Source of the DNA: Claveliimonas intestinigallinarum
Lineage (GTDB): Bacteria > Bacillota > Clostridia > Lachnospirales > Lachnospiraceae
Length of the DNA: 64,000 bases
Direction: 5' to 3'
Assembly: GCA_019115145.1 (NCBI GenBank)
Contig: DXED01000030.1
Span: 124,001 to 188,000, forward strand
The notes below the pieces were generated by a model that was not told the origin of the DNA, did no database searches, and was given only the letters and a program-made list of their open reading frames with translations. Each line of letters opens with the position of its first letter. Position 1 is the stretch's first letter. Positions 6,552-14,625 of the stretch are shown piece after piece. Made by a program: the position numbers and the translations under genes.

Positions 6552-8402
6552 ATGTCAATCACAGCTGAAACAGCTAAAGCACATGCACATGATCCTGCAG
6601 TACTTTGTTGTAGAGCCGAAGGCGGCATTACAATCGAGCCAGCTAATCTGGAAGATCCCGCAATCTTTGACGATCTTGTAGATTCAGGGTTACTGAACCT
6701 GGATGGATGCCTTACCATCGAGGAAGTATTAGGTGCAAAACTGAAAGAGACCTGCGACTCTCTTTGCCCGCTCACAGCAGACAAGGTAGAGGGTGCAAAG
6801 GCTCCGACTACAGAGGCGGCAGAGGAGGCTCCGGCAGAGGAGGAAGCTCCGGCGGCAGCTCCAGTTGCGGCAGCACCGGTTGCAGCAGCAGGCGGAGTTA
6901 TGAAGATCCACATCGGAGAGGGCAAGGACATTGACCTTGAGATCCCGGTTGGAGCTCTTGGAAACGGCGGCGCAGCAGTTGCAGCAGTTCCGGCAGGAGC
7001 AGCAGTAGCAGGCGCACCGGCAGCCGCAGAAGAGGCTGAGGAGAAGGTAGTGAGAACTCTTACGAGAAAGCACTACAAGATCACAGAGGTGAAGAGAGGA
7101 CCTGAGACAAAGATCGAGGGAACAACTCTTTACATCCGTGAGGGAATTGAAGCTGACGTGATCGCTGATCAGGAGCTCGTAAAAGATTTCCATCTGGAGA
7201 TCATCACTCCCGACCAGTACCACACATATTCCGAGACGATCATGGACGTTCAGCCCATCGCTACAAAAGAGGGCGATGCTGACCTCGGTACAGGTGTGAC
7301 AAGAGTCATCGACGGCGCTGTTATGATGCTGACAGGTACAGATGAGGGCGGTGTTCAGATCGGTGAGTTCGGTTCTTCCGAGGGATATCTTGACGAGAAC
7401 ATCATGTGGGGACGCCCGGGATGCCCGGACAAAGGCGAGATCTTTATCAAAGGTAACGTTGTGATCCAGGCACACACAAACATGGAGCGCCGCGGACCTA
7501 TCGCTGCTCACACAGCATTTGATATCATCACACAGGAGATTCGTGTGGCTATGAAAGAGCTGGACGACAGCCTCGTAGTAGACACAGAGGAGCTGAAACA
7601 GGTTCGCCGTCCCGGCAAGAAGAAAGTCGTTATCGTAAAAGAGATCATGGGACAGGGTGCTATGCACGACAACTTCATCCTTCCTGTAGAGCCTGTTGGA
7701 GTTCTTGGCGCAAGACCGAACGTAGACCTTGGAAACGTTCCGATCTGCGTATCTCCGCTTGAGGTTCTTGACGGATGTATCCATGCTCTGACATGTATCG
7801 GACCTGCATCCAAAGAGATGTCCAGACATTACTGGAGAGAGCCTCTTGTACTTGAGGTTCTTCATGATCCGGAAGTTGACCTCTGCGGCGTGGTATTCGT
7901 AGGAAGCCCGCAGATCAACGCTGAGAAGTTCTACGTATCCAAGCGTGTAGGCCAGACAGTTGAGATGATGGATGCTGACGGAGCTTTCGTTACAACAGAA
8001 GGCTTTGGTAACAACCATATCGACTTCGCAAGCCATATCGAGCAGATCGGTATGAGAGGCATCCCGGTAGTTGGAATGTCCTACTGCGCAGTACAGGGCG
8101 CACTCGTTGTTGGTAACGAGCACATGACATACATGGTTGACAACAACAAGTCCGAGTCCGGTATCGAGAACGAGGTTCTCGGATGCAACACTCTGTGTGA
8201 GGAGGATGCGATCCGCGCACTGGCTATGCTGAAGACAGCTATGGCAGGCGAGGAAGTGAAAGCCGCTGAGAGAAAGTGGAATCCGAACGTTAAGTCTACA
8301 AACGTTGAGCTGATCGAGGAGGCTTACGGCGAGAAGATTGATCTCGTTGAGAACGAGCAGTCCCTGCCGATGAGCCAGAAGCGTAAGGAAAAATACGACT
8401 AA
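6552..8402 (+). CDS. prdA: D-proline reductase proprotein PrdA
   Basis: Proprotein of 616 residues that self-cleaves into the small pyruvoyl-bearing and the larger subunit of D-proline reductase (D-proline to 5-aminovalerate). The predicted cleavage is Thr414/Cys415 in HALTCIGPASKE (TGT at 7794-7796), the cysteine giving the pyruvoyl group. Residues about 83-165 hold two Ala/Pro/Glu-rich linkers around a short MKIHIGEG segment. The catalytic region includes FGSSEGYLDENIMWG and RRPGKKKVVIVKEIMGQG. A very strong AAGGAGGG site supports high expression. PrdB, 0.3 kb downstream, supplies the selenocysteine subunit. Confidence 0.96.
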   Translation: MSITAETAKAHAHDPAVLCCRAEGGITIEPANLEDPAIFDDLVDSGLLNLDGCLTIEEVLGAKLKETCDSLCPLTADKVEGAKAPTTEAAEEAPAEEEAPAAAPVAAAPVAAAGGVMKIHIGEGKDIDLEIPVGALGNGGAAVAAVPAGAAVAGAPAAAEEAEEKVVRTLTRKHYKITEVKRGPETKIEGTTLYIREGIEADVIADQELVKDFHLEIITPDQYHTYSETIMDVQPIATKEGDADLGTGVTRVIDGAVMMLTGTDEGGVQIGEFGSSEGYLDENIMWGRPGCPDKGEIFIKGNVVIQAHTNMERRGPIAAHTAFDIITQEIRVAMKELDDSLVVDTEELKQVRRPGKKKVVIVKEIMGQGAMHDNFILPVEPVGVLGARPNVDLGNVPICVSPLEVLDGCIHALTCIGPASKEMSRHYWREPLVLEVLHDPEVDLCGVVFVGSPQINAEKFYVSKRVGQTVEMMDADGAFVTTEGFGNNHIDFASHIEQIGMRGIPVVGMSYCAVQGALVVGNEHMTYMVDNNKSESGIENEVLGCNTLCEEDAIRALAMLKTAMAGEEVKAAERKWNPNVKSTNVELIEEAYGEKIDLVENEQSLPMSQKRKEKYD

Positions 8403-8416
8403 TCTGAGGCGGTTAG

Positions 8417-8704
8417 ATGAACAACGAACGTTTGCACTATGGCGACAGGATCATTTACATGGAGGGTGTCGTGGTTGATGTTGACGACTGCAGCATCAGC
8501 GTGGACCTGAAAGGACGTCTTGGATTTTTCAAGGCCCCGAAGAGGATGTTCATCTGCGACACTGAGCCGAAAGTCGGGCAGGAGGTTGGATGGAACATGA
8601 GTTTTCCGGAACAGCTCGGTCCCGAGGTAAATGAGAAATATGTCAGCAATATAGAAAAAGAACGGCGCAATCAGGAAAAGATGCGCAGGCAAATGGAAAA
8701 TTAA
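8417..8704 (+). CDS. Small CBO2463/CBO2479-like protein of the prd operon
   Basis: A 95-residue protein with an N-terminal beta-rich domain (IIYMEGVVVDVDDCSISVDLKG) and a basic, probably helical C-terminus rich in Lys/Arg/Glu. It lies 14 bases after prdA and 12 before prdB, so it is almost certainly co-translated with the reductase subunits. It resembles the small CBO2463/CBO2479-type proteins found in proline reductase operons, recalled from family naming rather than checked. A role in maturation or assembly of PrdA/PrdB is plausible but unproven. Confidence 0.7.
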   Translation: MNNERLHYGDRIIYMEGVVVDVDDCSISVDLKGRLGFFKAPKRMFICDTEPKVGQEVGWNMSFPEQLGPEVNEKYVSNIEKERRNQEKMRRQMEN

Positions 8705-8716
8705 GGAGGTTTCAAA

Positions 8717-9442
8717 ATGAGTTTAACGGTTGTTAAAGGTTTACAATCTGAAATTTTCGTTCCTATTACTCCTCCTCCGGTATGGGCACCTGTTACAAAA
8801 GAGCTGAAAGACATGTCTATCGCTCTTGCTACAGCAGCTGGTGTTCACAAAAAATCACAGGAGAGATTTAATCTTGCCGGTGACTGGACATGGAGAAAGA
8901 TTGAGAACACAACACCATCCAGTGAATTGATGGTATCACACGGTGGATATGACAACAGTGATGTTAACAAGGACATCAACTGTATGTTCCCCATCGACAG
9001 AATTCATGAGCTTGCGAAAGAAGGATTTATCAGAGCATGCGCTCCTGTACATGCAGGCTTCATGGGCGGCGGCGGAAACCAGGAGAAGTTCAAACACGAG
9101 ACTGGTCCGGCTATCGCAAAGATGTTCACAGAAGAGGATGTAGACGCAGTAATCCTCACCGCTGGCTGAGGAACCTGCCACCGCTCTGCAGTATTGGTGC
9201 AGAGAGCGATTGAAGAGGCTGGAATTCCTACAATCATTATTGCAGCTCTTCCTCCGGTTGTACGTCAGACCGGTACTCCTCGTGCAGTAGCTCCGTTAGT
9301 ACCTATGGGCGCTAACGCTGGTGCTCCGAACAACGTAGAACAGCAGACACAGATCGTAAAGGCAACTCTCGAGCAGTTAGAGAAGATCACTACACCTGGA
9401 ACGATTGTGCCGCTGCCATACGAATATGCTGCTAAGGTTTAA
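8717..9442 (+). CDS. prdB: D-proline reductase selenocysteine subunit PrdB (UGA read as Sec)
   Basis: Selenoprotein subunit of D-proline reductase, 241 residues when TGA at 9167-9169 (codon 151) is read as selenocysteine. Reading continues in frame from ILTAG through Sec into GTCHRSAVLV, giving a redox-active U-G-T-C motif, and ends at TAA 9440-9442, the family's normal length. Gly-rich HAGFMGGGGNQEK lies upstream. An AAGGAGG site precedes the ATG. A bSECIS-like stem-loop follows the UGA, and selC is in the same locus. Automatic callers would split this gene into 150- and 82-residue pieces. Confidence 0.96.
9167..9208 (+). promoter_or_regulatory. Sec UGA codon and bSECIS stem-loop of prdB
   Basis: Downstream of the TGA (9167-9169) the arms CTCTGCA (9184-9190) and TGCAGAG (9198-9204) pair perfectly around a seven-base loop that starts with G. 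The loop begins 21 bases after the UGA, within the usual bacterial SECIS distance. An outer CG/CG pair with a small bulge may extend it. Confidence 0.85.
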
Positions 9443-9482
9443 TGTCTGACAGATATTAAATAAAGCATAAATAGGAGAAATG

Positions 9483-9521
9483 AAAAGGGCGGATGTAGAT
9501 TTACATCTGCCCTTTTTGCAA
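9483..9521 (+). terminator. Internal terminator/attenuator between prdB and prdD
   Basis: A 15-base stem, AAAAGGGCGGATGTA (9483-9497) with TACATCTGCCCTTTT (9502-9516), loop GATT, ending in T5. It is intrinsic-terminator-like but lies inside the operon, 39 bases after the prdB stop. It would lower prdD/prdE expression relative to prdA/prdB and could protect the prdAB mRNA 3' end. Confidence 0.8.
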
Positions 9522-9564
9522 AAAAAGAAAGATAAAAAAATAACAAATCAATGGAGGTGGAAAA

Positions 9565-10335
9565 ATGGCAGACCAGGTAAAAGATCTGCGGCGTCTTGTG
9601 ATCAAGGCATTTCACATGACAGATGTGGAGTGGGGCGACCACAACGATGTGACAGTGGACGGACATATGACAGTCAGCAAAGAGATGCTGGACAGTCTCC
9701 TGGAGGAGGAGACGGATTACCTTGAGAAGATCGACATCCAGATCATAGGGCCGGGCGACCATGACCGCTGGACCAACACGATCATGGACATCATCCCGAT
9801 CTCCACAAAGGTGCTTGGAAAGATCGGGGAGGGTATCACCCACACTCTCACAGGCGTGTACGTGATCCTCACAGGTGTGGACACGGTCGGCAAGCAGTGT
9901 CACGAATTTGGTTCCTCGGAGGGCAACCTGAAGGATCAGCTGGTGCTGAACAGGGCCGGAACACCGGGAGACAACGACTACATCATTTCCTTTGACGTGA
10001 CTTTGAAGGAGGGAATGGGACAGGAGAGACCCGGCCCGACGGCAGCTCACAGAGCCTGCGACAAATTCATCCAGTCATACAGAGACAAGATGAAGAAGTT
10101 CAAGGGTGAGAAGTGCACAGAGCGCCATGAGTACCACGACATCGTGCGCCCGGGAAAGAAGAGGGTGCTCATCGTGAAACAGGTGGCCGGACAGGGAGCC
10201 ATGTACGACACTCATCTGTTCGCAAAAGAGCCATCCGGCGTGGAGGGCGGCCGCTCCATCATCGATATGGGCAATATGCCGATCCTTGTGACTCCCAATG
10301 AATACAGAGACGGAATTATCCGTTCCATGCAGTAG
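9565..10335 (+). CDS. prdD: Proline reductase cluster protein PrdD (PrdA N-terminal-like)
   Basis: A 256-residue homologue of the N-terminal chain of PrdA. Shared blocks include FGSSEG (EFGSSEGNLKDQLV), RPGPTAAHRACD and RPGKKRVLIVKQVAGQGAMYD, the last nearly matching PrdA RRPGKKKVVIVKEIMGQGAMHD. It ends (PNEYRDGIIRSMQ) at the position corresponding to the PrdA cleavage site. AUGGAGGTGG is upstream. Its exact role is unsettled; PrdD is known to be co-encoded with proline reductase in Clostridia and may act in assembly or maturation. Confidence 0.9.
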   Translation: MADQVKDLRRLVIKAFHMTDVEWGDHNDVTVDGHMTVSKEMLDSLLEEETDYLEKIDIQIIGPGDHDRWTNTIMDIIPISTKVLGKIGEGITHTLTGVYVILTGVDTVGKQCHEFGSSEGNLKDQLVLNRAGTPGDNDYIISFDVTLKEGMGQERPGPTAAHRACDKFIQSYRDKMKKFKGEKCTERHEYHDIVRPGKKRVLIVKQVAGQGAMYDTHLFAKEPSGVEGGRSIIDMGNMPILVTPNEYRDGIIRSMQ

Positions 10336-10347
10336 GAGGTGAATGGT

Positions 10348-10824
10348 ATGGGTATTGGACCTTCAACAAAGGAGACATCACTGCATCATTTCCGGGATCC
10401 CCTTCTCGACGTGGTATCCCAGGATACAGACGTGGACCTGATGGGTATCATCATCGTGGGAACGCCGGACGACAATGTGGACAAGATGCTCGTGGGGACG
10501 AGGACCGCCGTGTGGGCGGAGGCCATGCGTGCGGACGGTGTGATCATCTCCTCCGACGGCTGGGGCAACAGCGATGTGGACTTCACGAACACATGCGAGC
10601 AGCTCGGCACAAGAGGGATCGCAGTGACCGGACTCAACTTCAGCGGCACGGTGGCCCAGTTTGTTGTGACCAACAACTATCTGGACGGCATCATTGATAT
10701 CAATAAGAGCGCAGACGGCACGGAGACGAACGTAGTCGGCGAGAACAACGTGGTAGAGCTGGACTGCAAGAAGGCGCTTGCGCTTCTGAAACTGAAAATG
10801 AGAAAGATGGAGCAGGACAGGTAA
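10348..10824 (+). CDS. prdE: Proline reductase cluster protein PrdE (PrdA C-terminal-like)
   Basis: A 158-residue homologue of the pyruvoyl-bearing C-terminal chain of PrdA. It begins MGIGPSTKETS, aligning with PrdA CIGPASKEMS, but the catalytic cysteine is replaced by Gly2, so it should not form a pyruvoyl group from that position. Other shared blocks include VDLMGIIIVGTP and LDGIIDINKSADGTE. ATG 10348 is preferred over GTG 10339 because AGGAGGT ends 7 bases upstream of it. It forms a tight pair with prdD and ends at an operon terminator. Confidence 0.9.
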   Translation: MGIGPSTKETSLHHFRDPLLDVVSQDTDVDLMGIIIVGTPDDNVDKMLVGTRTAVWAEAMRADGVIISSDGWGNSDVDFTNTCEQLGTRGIAVTGLNFSGTVAQFVVTNNYLDGIIDINKSADGTETNVVGENNVVELDCKKALALLKLKMRKMEQDR

Positions 10825-10844
10825 GCTGATCTCTCCTGCGGTGC

Positions 10845-10888
10845 AAAGAAAAGGCACGACATCTGAACATGTCGTGCCCTTTCTTTTT
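10845..10888 (+). terminator. Terminator of the prd operon
   Basis: Perfect stem GGCACGACAT (10853-10862) / ATGTCGTGCC (10869-10878), flanked by AAAGAAAA and CTTTCTTTTT, 21 bases after the prdE stop. Confidence 0.92.
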
Positions 10889-11310
10889 GGTATGTCATTG
10901 AGAGGTTTTTCCTCGTTGCAATGCAGTTTGTATGTATATATACAAAGCTGGGGAAAAGTATCTCCTTGACGGAGAAAAGTATATATAAATTGTAGTTCAC
11001 CAATGCAGGACTGCCCTTGGGGAAAGCGGTCGGCATCAGATCAACTGCAACTGCAACCTTTATTAAGATTGGGTTAACTATAGCACAAGATGGCCCGGGT
11101 GTCAAGACACCTGGAGAAGGTGGGGAAAAGTTGTATGTTTATACAAATAAAGTGTATTGCCGGATGCTGAATTTGTATAAATTTAATAAAGTGACGTATT
11201 ATCACTTTATCAGACAAAAGCGACAGCAGACCGCACTTTCTGTAGGCATATGCCCGGAGATGTGGTATAATATCCACGAGACGGCAATCCTGTCGAAACG
11301 AAAGGGAGGA
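10889..11310 (+). promoter_or_regulatory. Non-coding region upstream of the YcxB-like gene
   Basis: There is no convincing gene in these 422 bases. It holds two inverted repeats with the same arms: TTGTAT...ATACAA at 10928-10945 and 11131-11146. Each is followed or preceded by a GGGGAAAAGT direct repeat (near 10951 and 11123). It also holds the small hairpin GGTGTCAAGACACC near 11099-11112 and an extended -10 box (TGGTATAAT, 11263-11271) about 40 bases before the gene. The weak -35 suggests an activator or use of the extended -10. Confidence 0.5.
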
Positions 11311-11976
11311 ATGGAGAAATTGGAAGAAGTGAAAATGGAGCAGCAGACGGCGGCCGATCCGCGGAAGAACCGGTATGTGGTGGACATCCGGCGGGACAAG
11401 GCCATGATGATGAAATATATCAAATTCTATAACCGGGTGAAACACCCGCGTGTCACCTTCAACCTGGTTATGACAGGCATCCTGCTGGCGCTTGTGCCGA
11501 CTCTGGTAAAGAATATGGCGCTGCCCGGCGTGATCGTCTGCTACGGCGTGGGCGCCCTGCTCGTTGCGACGGGACTGTTCCGGCAGTATCTGGCGCTTGG
11601 CACGATGAGAGGGGACCCGGCGGTGAAGGAAAACGAGGAGCTCACCTACCTGTTCGGCAATACAGGCGTGCGGGTGCGGCAGAACGGGTCTGTGGACAAT
11701 ATGGGTTACTACAAGACAATCTACCGGATCTGGGAGGATGAAAAGACATACTACGTAGGTATGAACGAGGATGATCTGCTGATCCTGCCGAAGGCAAACT
11801 TTACCGAAGGTGAGGAGAGGGACTTTAAGGAGTTTATCCTTGAGAAGAGCGGCGCGGATTACCGCTGGCTGCCTGTGGGGCTCTGGAACCGGTTTAAGAA
11901 CTTTGGAATGCAGATACGCGGCCACATCACGCGGATGCGGATCGAGGCGCAGGAGAGAGAAAAAGAAAGAAGATAA
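11311..11976 (+). CDS. YcxB-like membrane protein
   Basis: Predicted 221-residue membrane protein: a charged N-terminus, two hydrophobic segments (about residues 52-70 and 75-92: FNLVMTGILLALVPTLV and PGVIVCYGVGALLVATG), then a cytoplasmic YcxB-like C-terminal domain (YYKTIYRIWEDEKTYYVGMN). ATG 11311 is chosen for the AAAGGGAGG site directly upstream; a longer frame runs to 11017 but is non-coding in character. Function unknown. A basic C-terminal tail is rich in Arg/Glu. It is monocistronic, with a terminator right after the stop. Confidence 0.78.
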   Translation: MEKLEEVKMEQQTAADPRKNRYVVDIRRDKAMMMKYIKFYNRVKHPRVTFNLVMTGILLALVPTLVKNMALPGVIVCYGVGALLVATGLFRQYLALGTMRGDPAVKENEELTYLFGNTGVRVRQNGSVDNMGYYKTIYRIWEDEKTYYVGMNEDDLLILPKANFTEGEERDFKEFILEKSGADYRWLPVGLWNRFKNFGMQIRGHITRMRIEAQEREKERR

Positions 11977-11978
11977 GA

Positions 11979-12018
11979 AAAAGGTTCTGTGTGGGATGAC
12001 CACGCAGAACCTTTTTTT
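11979..12018. terminator. Bidirectional terminator
   Basis: Stem GGTTCTGTGTGG (11983-11994) / CCACGCAGAACC (12000-12011), loop GATGA, with A-run before and T-run after. It serves the YcxB-like gene and the convergent TauE/SafE gene. Confidence 0.9.
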
Positions 12019-12047
12019 CTCTCATTATGAAGTTTTTATGAGTCTGC

Positions 12048-12980
12048 TTACGCTGCAGAACCTTTCTTGATAGCGTCGTGCAGGTACAGGAATGCTGTGA
12101 TGTAAACGATAACAGCGATAACCTTTGTAAGTACATCAAGCGGCAGACTGGATACGAAAGCGTATGCGCAGTAAACACCGATGGCTCCAAAGATAGCCTG
12201 TGTCCAGCATGCAACCATGTCGTATCTTCCCTGAGTGATGAACTTCGGGCCATTGCCGAATGCCATCAGGTATGCGCAGGAACCCATCATAGCGGGGAAC
12301 GCGCATCCGGCATCCATACCAAGAGCCAGAACCATAGCCATACAAGGAGCGTACAGACCAACGCCGATGCTCATCAGAGCGCCGAAGATGAAGTTGCCGA
12401 CAACAGCGATCACGAGCTTCACGCCGCGAAGTCCGAGTTCTGTACCGATCGTACCGAACGGACCAACTGCGAAAACCTTCATCAGGATCACGGTAGCCAG
12501 GATGAACAGACCGATGAACAGTGCGTAACGAACTTTCTTTCTGTCGAACTTCGTTACGATATCAGCCATTACGAAGGATCCGACTACGGAAGCAACCAGC
12601 ATCAGAACCAGTGTCAGGATATCCATATCTACGAAACCGAAGAACAGGAAAGCCTCCACACATACAGGAACGGTGTCGCCAACGTTCAGCGTGCCGGGAA
12701 CCAGGATATCGTCTACAGACTTCGTCAGCTTAAAGGAAGCAGATGACGGAGCGAAGGAACCGATTCCAAGGGTATCCAGGAAGTTCGCTACAAAACCGGT
12801 GATGATCGTTGCGACAAGGTTCTTCGGCTGTTTACCTCTCTGCCACAGTTCCTCGCCGGTTAAACCGATTTCAGGGTCTTTCTCAGGGTTGGCGCGGAGC
12901 TCTTTGTTCTTGCGGATCATCAGAACAATGTTCAGGATGATACCGATCACGCATAACCCTTTCATGATGTACATTGCCAT
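12048..12980 (-). CDS. Sulfite exporter TauE/SafE family permease
   Basis: Integral membrane protein of 310 residues with about eight hydrophobic segments and the TauE/SafE (DUF81) pattern. One TM at residues 3-22 precedes a charged loop, followed by TGFVANFLDTLGIGSFAPSS, the family's first glycine-rich repeat; the second half carries FIFGALMSIGVGLYAPCM. GGAGGGATG precedes the ATG. The family moves small organic or inorganic anions (sulfite, sulfoacetate and others). Lying between the prd operon and an amino-acid symporter, it might export a fermentation anion, but this is inference only. Confidence 0.85.
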   Translation of the reverse strand: MAMYIMKGLCVIGIILNIVLMIRKNKELRANPEKDPEIGLTGEELWQRGKQPKNLVATIITGFVANFLDTLGIGSFAPSSASFKLTKSVDDILVPGTLNVGDTVPVCVEAFLFFGFVDMDILTLVLMLVASVVGSFVMADIVTKFDRKKVRYALFIGLFILATVILMKVFAVGPFGTIGTELGLRGVKLVIAVVGNFIFGALMSIGVGLYAPCMAMVLALGMDAGCAFPAMMGSCAYLMAFGNGPKFITQGRYDMVACWTQAIFGAIGVYCAYAFVSSLPLDVLTKVIAVIVYITAFLYLHDAIKKGSAA

Positions 12981-13078
12981 AAAAACATCCCTCCAGATTA
13001 TGAATAAAAATTGTTTCAGAGCCCGCCCCCCTAAAGCTACCCCCGATTATAGCGGAGGCGAACCCGGTTATCACTGCC

Positions 13079-13107
13079 ATTGTATCATCAAAAAATTAAC
13101 AAGTCAA
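13079..13107 (-). promoter_or_regulatory. Promoter of the TauE/SafE gene
   Basis: Minus strand TTGACT (13107-13102), 17-base spacer, TACAAT (13084-13079). It leaves a leader of about 90 bases before the ATG, with G-rich and CCTCCGC-type segments but no recognised riboswitch. Confidence 0.75.
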
Positions 13108-13180
13108 CTGAAACTGAGCATTCTGTCTAATTTGAGCGATAAAAACAAACGCCTGATTGTTCAAATTACTGCTTCCGCTC

Positions 13181-14554
13181 TTATTTGATGAAGCCGAACA
13201 CGGTCAGCAGGATGATGATCATGAAGAAGGGAACCACGAAGACGGTCAGGAACTTTTCATAGGTGTTCACATGGCCGAACTTTCCGTCGTTGGTGGCCTC
13301 CTTCTCGTAGTTCTTAAAGCCCCATACTTTCGCGATGAAGATGCAGACGAGGATGCAGCCGATGGGCATTAGGAGGTAGGCTGTGAAGGTGTCCAGCCAG
13401 TCGTAGATGCCCAGGGTCTTGAAGCCGCCTGCATCGATCCAGGGAAGCTTCACACCGCTTAAGAGCCCAAAACCGAGGGAGGCGAAGATGTTGCCGATGC
13501 CGACGATGACAGCCGTCGTGACGGAGGCCTTCAGCCGTCCCATGTGCAGGTTATCCTCAAAGGTGCGCACAGAGATCTCGAAGAAGCTGAACAGCGAGGA
13601 GATCACGGCGAAGAGGATGGCCAGGAAGAAGCAGAAGCCGATGATCCGGCCGCCCGGCAGTTTCTCAAAGATGTCCGTCATGACATTGAACACAAGACTG
13701 GGGCCTGCGGACTCGATGTCCACGCCGCCGGAAAAGGCGGAGGGAACGATGACGAAGCCGGCCAGGATCGCGGCGGCCGTGTCAAAGACGGAGACCATGA
13801 CTGCGTCGCTCTTCAGGTTGTTCTGCTTGGGGATGTTGGCGCCCAGGGTCACATAGAGGCCCCAGCCGATGCCCACGGAGAACAGCACCTGCGTCGCTGC
13901 CTGGGCGAAGGTGGTGAAACTGAACTTGCTGAAATCAGGAAGCAGGTAATACTTCACGCCCTCGATGGCGTTCTCATTTACAAAGAAGGCCCAGATGCCG
14001 CAGATGATGAGCAGGGCAAAGAGGAGCGGCAGCATGACCTTGGAGATTTTCTCCACAATGTTGGTGATGCCGAAATACAGAAGCACCGAGACGAACAGAA
14101 GGAGGATCATGGCCCAGACGATGGGCTCTACGGTCGAGGAGGTGAAGCTGTCGAAATAGGCCTGCTTGTCAGCGCCGAAGTCGCCGCCTGTGAGATACTG
14201 GAACGCGTACTTGGCGACCCAGCCGCCCACAACGACGTAGTACATGTTGATCATCAGAGTGCAGACATTGGCCATCCAGCCTGCAAAGCCCCACTTTTTG
14301 TTGATGCGCTGGAAGGCGCTGACCGTATCCTTGCCGGTGTAGCGGCCGATGGCGGTCTCCATCTGCACCATGGGATGCCCGATCAGGGCAACGACGATGA
14401 TGTAGACGACAAGGAAGACGCCGCCGCCTCCCTGGTAGGCGAGATAAGGGAAGCGCCAGATATTTCCGAGGCCGATGGCCGCGCCGGCGGCAACCATGAG
14501 GTAGCCAAATCTGGATCCCCATTGACGAGTTTCCGTGTTTGTCTGATTACTCAT
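13181..14554 (-). CDS. Sodium-dependent transporter, NSS/SNF family
   Basis: A 457-residue symporter of the neurotransmitter:sodium symporter family with 11-12 membrane segments. Signatures are WGSRFGYLMVAAGAAIGLGNIWRFP split around TM1 (sodium-site residues), the YxxxGGG-like QGGGGVFLVVY in TM2, and MQTAIG-like MVQMETAIG. Bacterial members import amino acids such as tryptophan, tyrosine or leucine with sodium. An AGAAAGGATG site precedes the ATG. Expression appears to pass a leader terminator (14626-14666). Substrate unknown; amino-acid uptake for fermentation is likely. Confidence 0.92.
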   Translation of the reverse strand: MSNQTNTETRQWGSRFGYLMVAAGAAIGLGNIWRFPYLAYQGGGGVFLVVYIIVVALIGHPMVQMETAIGRYTGKDTVSAFQRINKKWGFAGWMANVCTLMINMYYVVVGGWVAKYAFQYLTGGDFGADKQAYFDSFTSSTVEPIVWAMILLLFVSVLLYFGITNIVEKISKVMLPLLFALLIICGIWAFFVNENAIEGVKYYLLPDFSKFSFTTFAQAATQVLFSVGIGWGLYVTLGANIPKQNNLKSDAVMVSVFDTAAAILAGFVIVPSAFSGGVDIESAGPSLVFNVMTDIFEKLPGGRIIGFCFFLAILFAVISSLFSFFEISVRTFEDNLHMGRLKASVTTAVIVGIGNIFASLGFGLLSGVKLPWIDAGGFKTLGIYDWLDTFTAYLLMPIGCILVCIFIAKVWGFKNYEKEATNDGKFGHVNTYEKFLTVFVVPFFMIIILLTVFGFIK

Positions 14555-14625
14555 AAAGATACATCCTTTCTTCCGGGAGCGGAGGCTTTGACAACTGCCC
14601 TGGGCATCCCTTGATCGAGGAGAAA

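Noticed and set aside
6729..8123. A 464-codon open frame opposite prdA
   Set aside because: Cys/Ser/Leu-rich antisense shadow of prdA with no family features or start signal.
9167..9169. Frameshift or premature stop in prdB
   Set aside because: The frame is intact on both sides, family length is restored, a SECIS-like hairpin follows and selC is present, so UGA is Sec.
12883..13080. Possible upstream ORF or frameshifted N-terminus of the TauE/SafE gene (MAVITGFASAIIGG)
   Set aside because: Its ATG overlaps the -10 box of the promoter, so it cannot be translated from that transcript; the TauE frame has its own good start.
13544..14614. A 356-codon open frame on the plus strand
   Set aside because: It lies fully opposite the NSS symporter, is highly charged and low in hydrophobic order, has no ribosome-binding site and reads as a codon-bias shadow.
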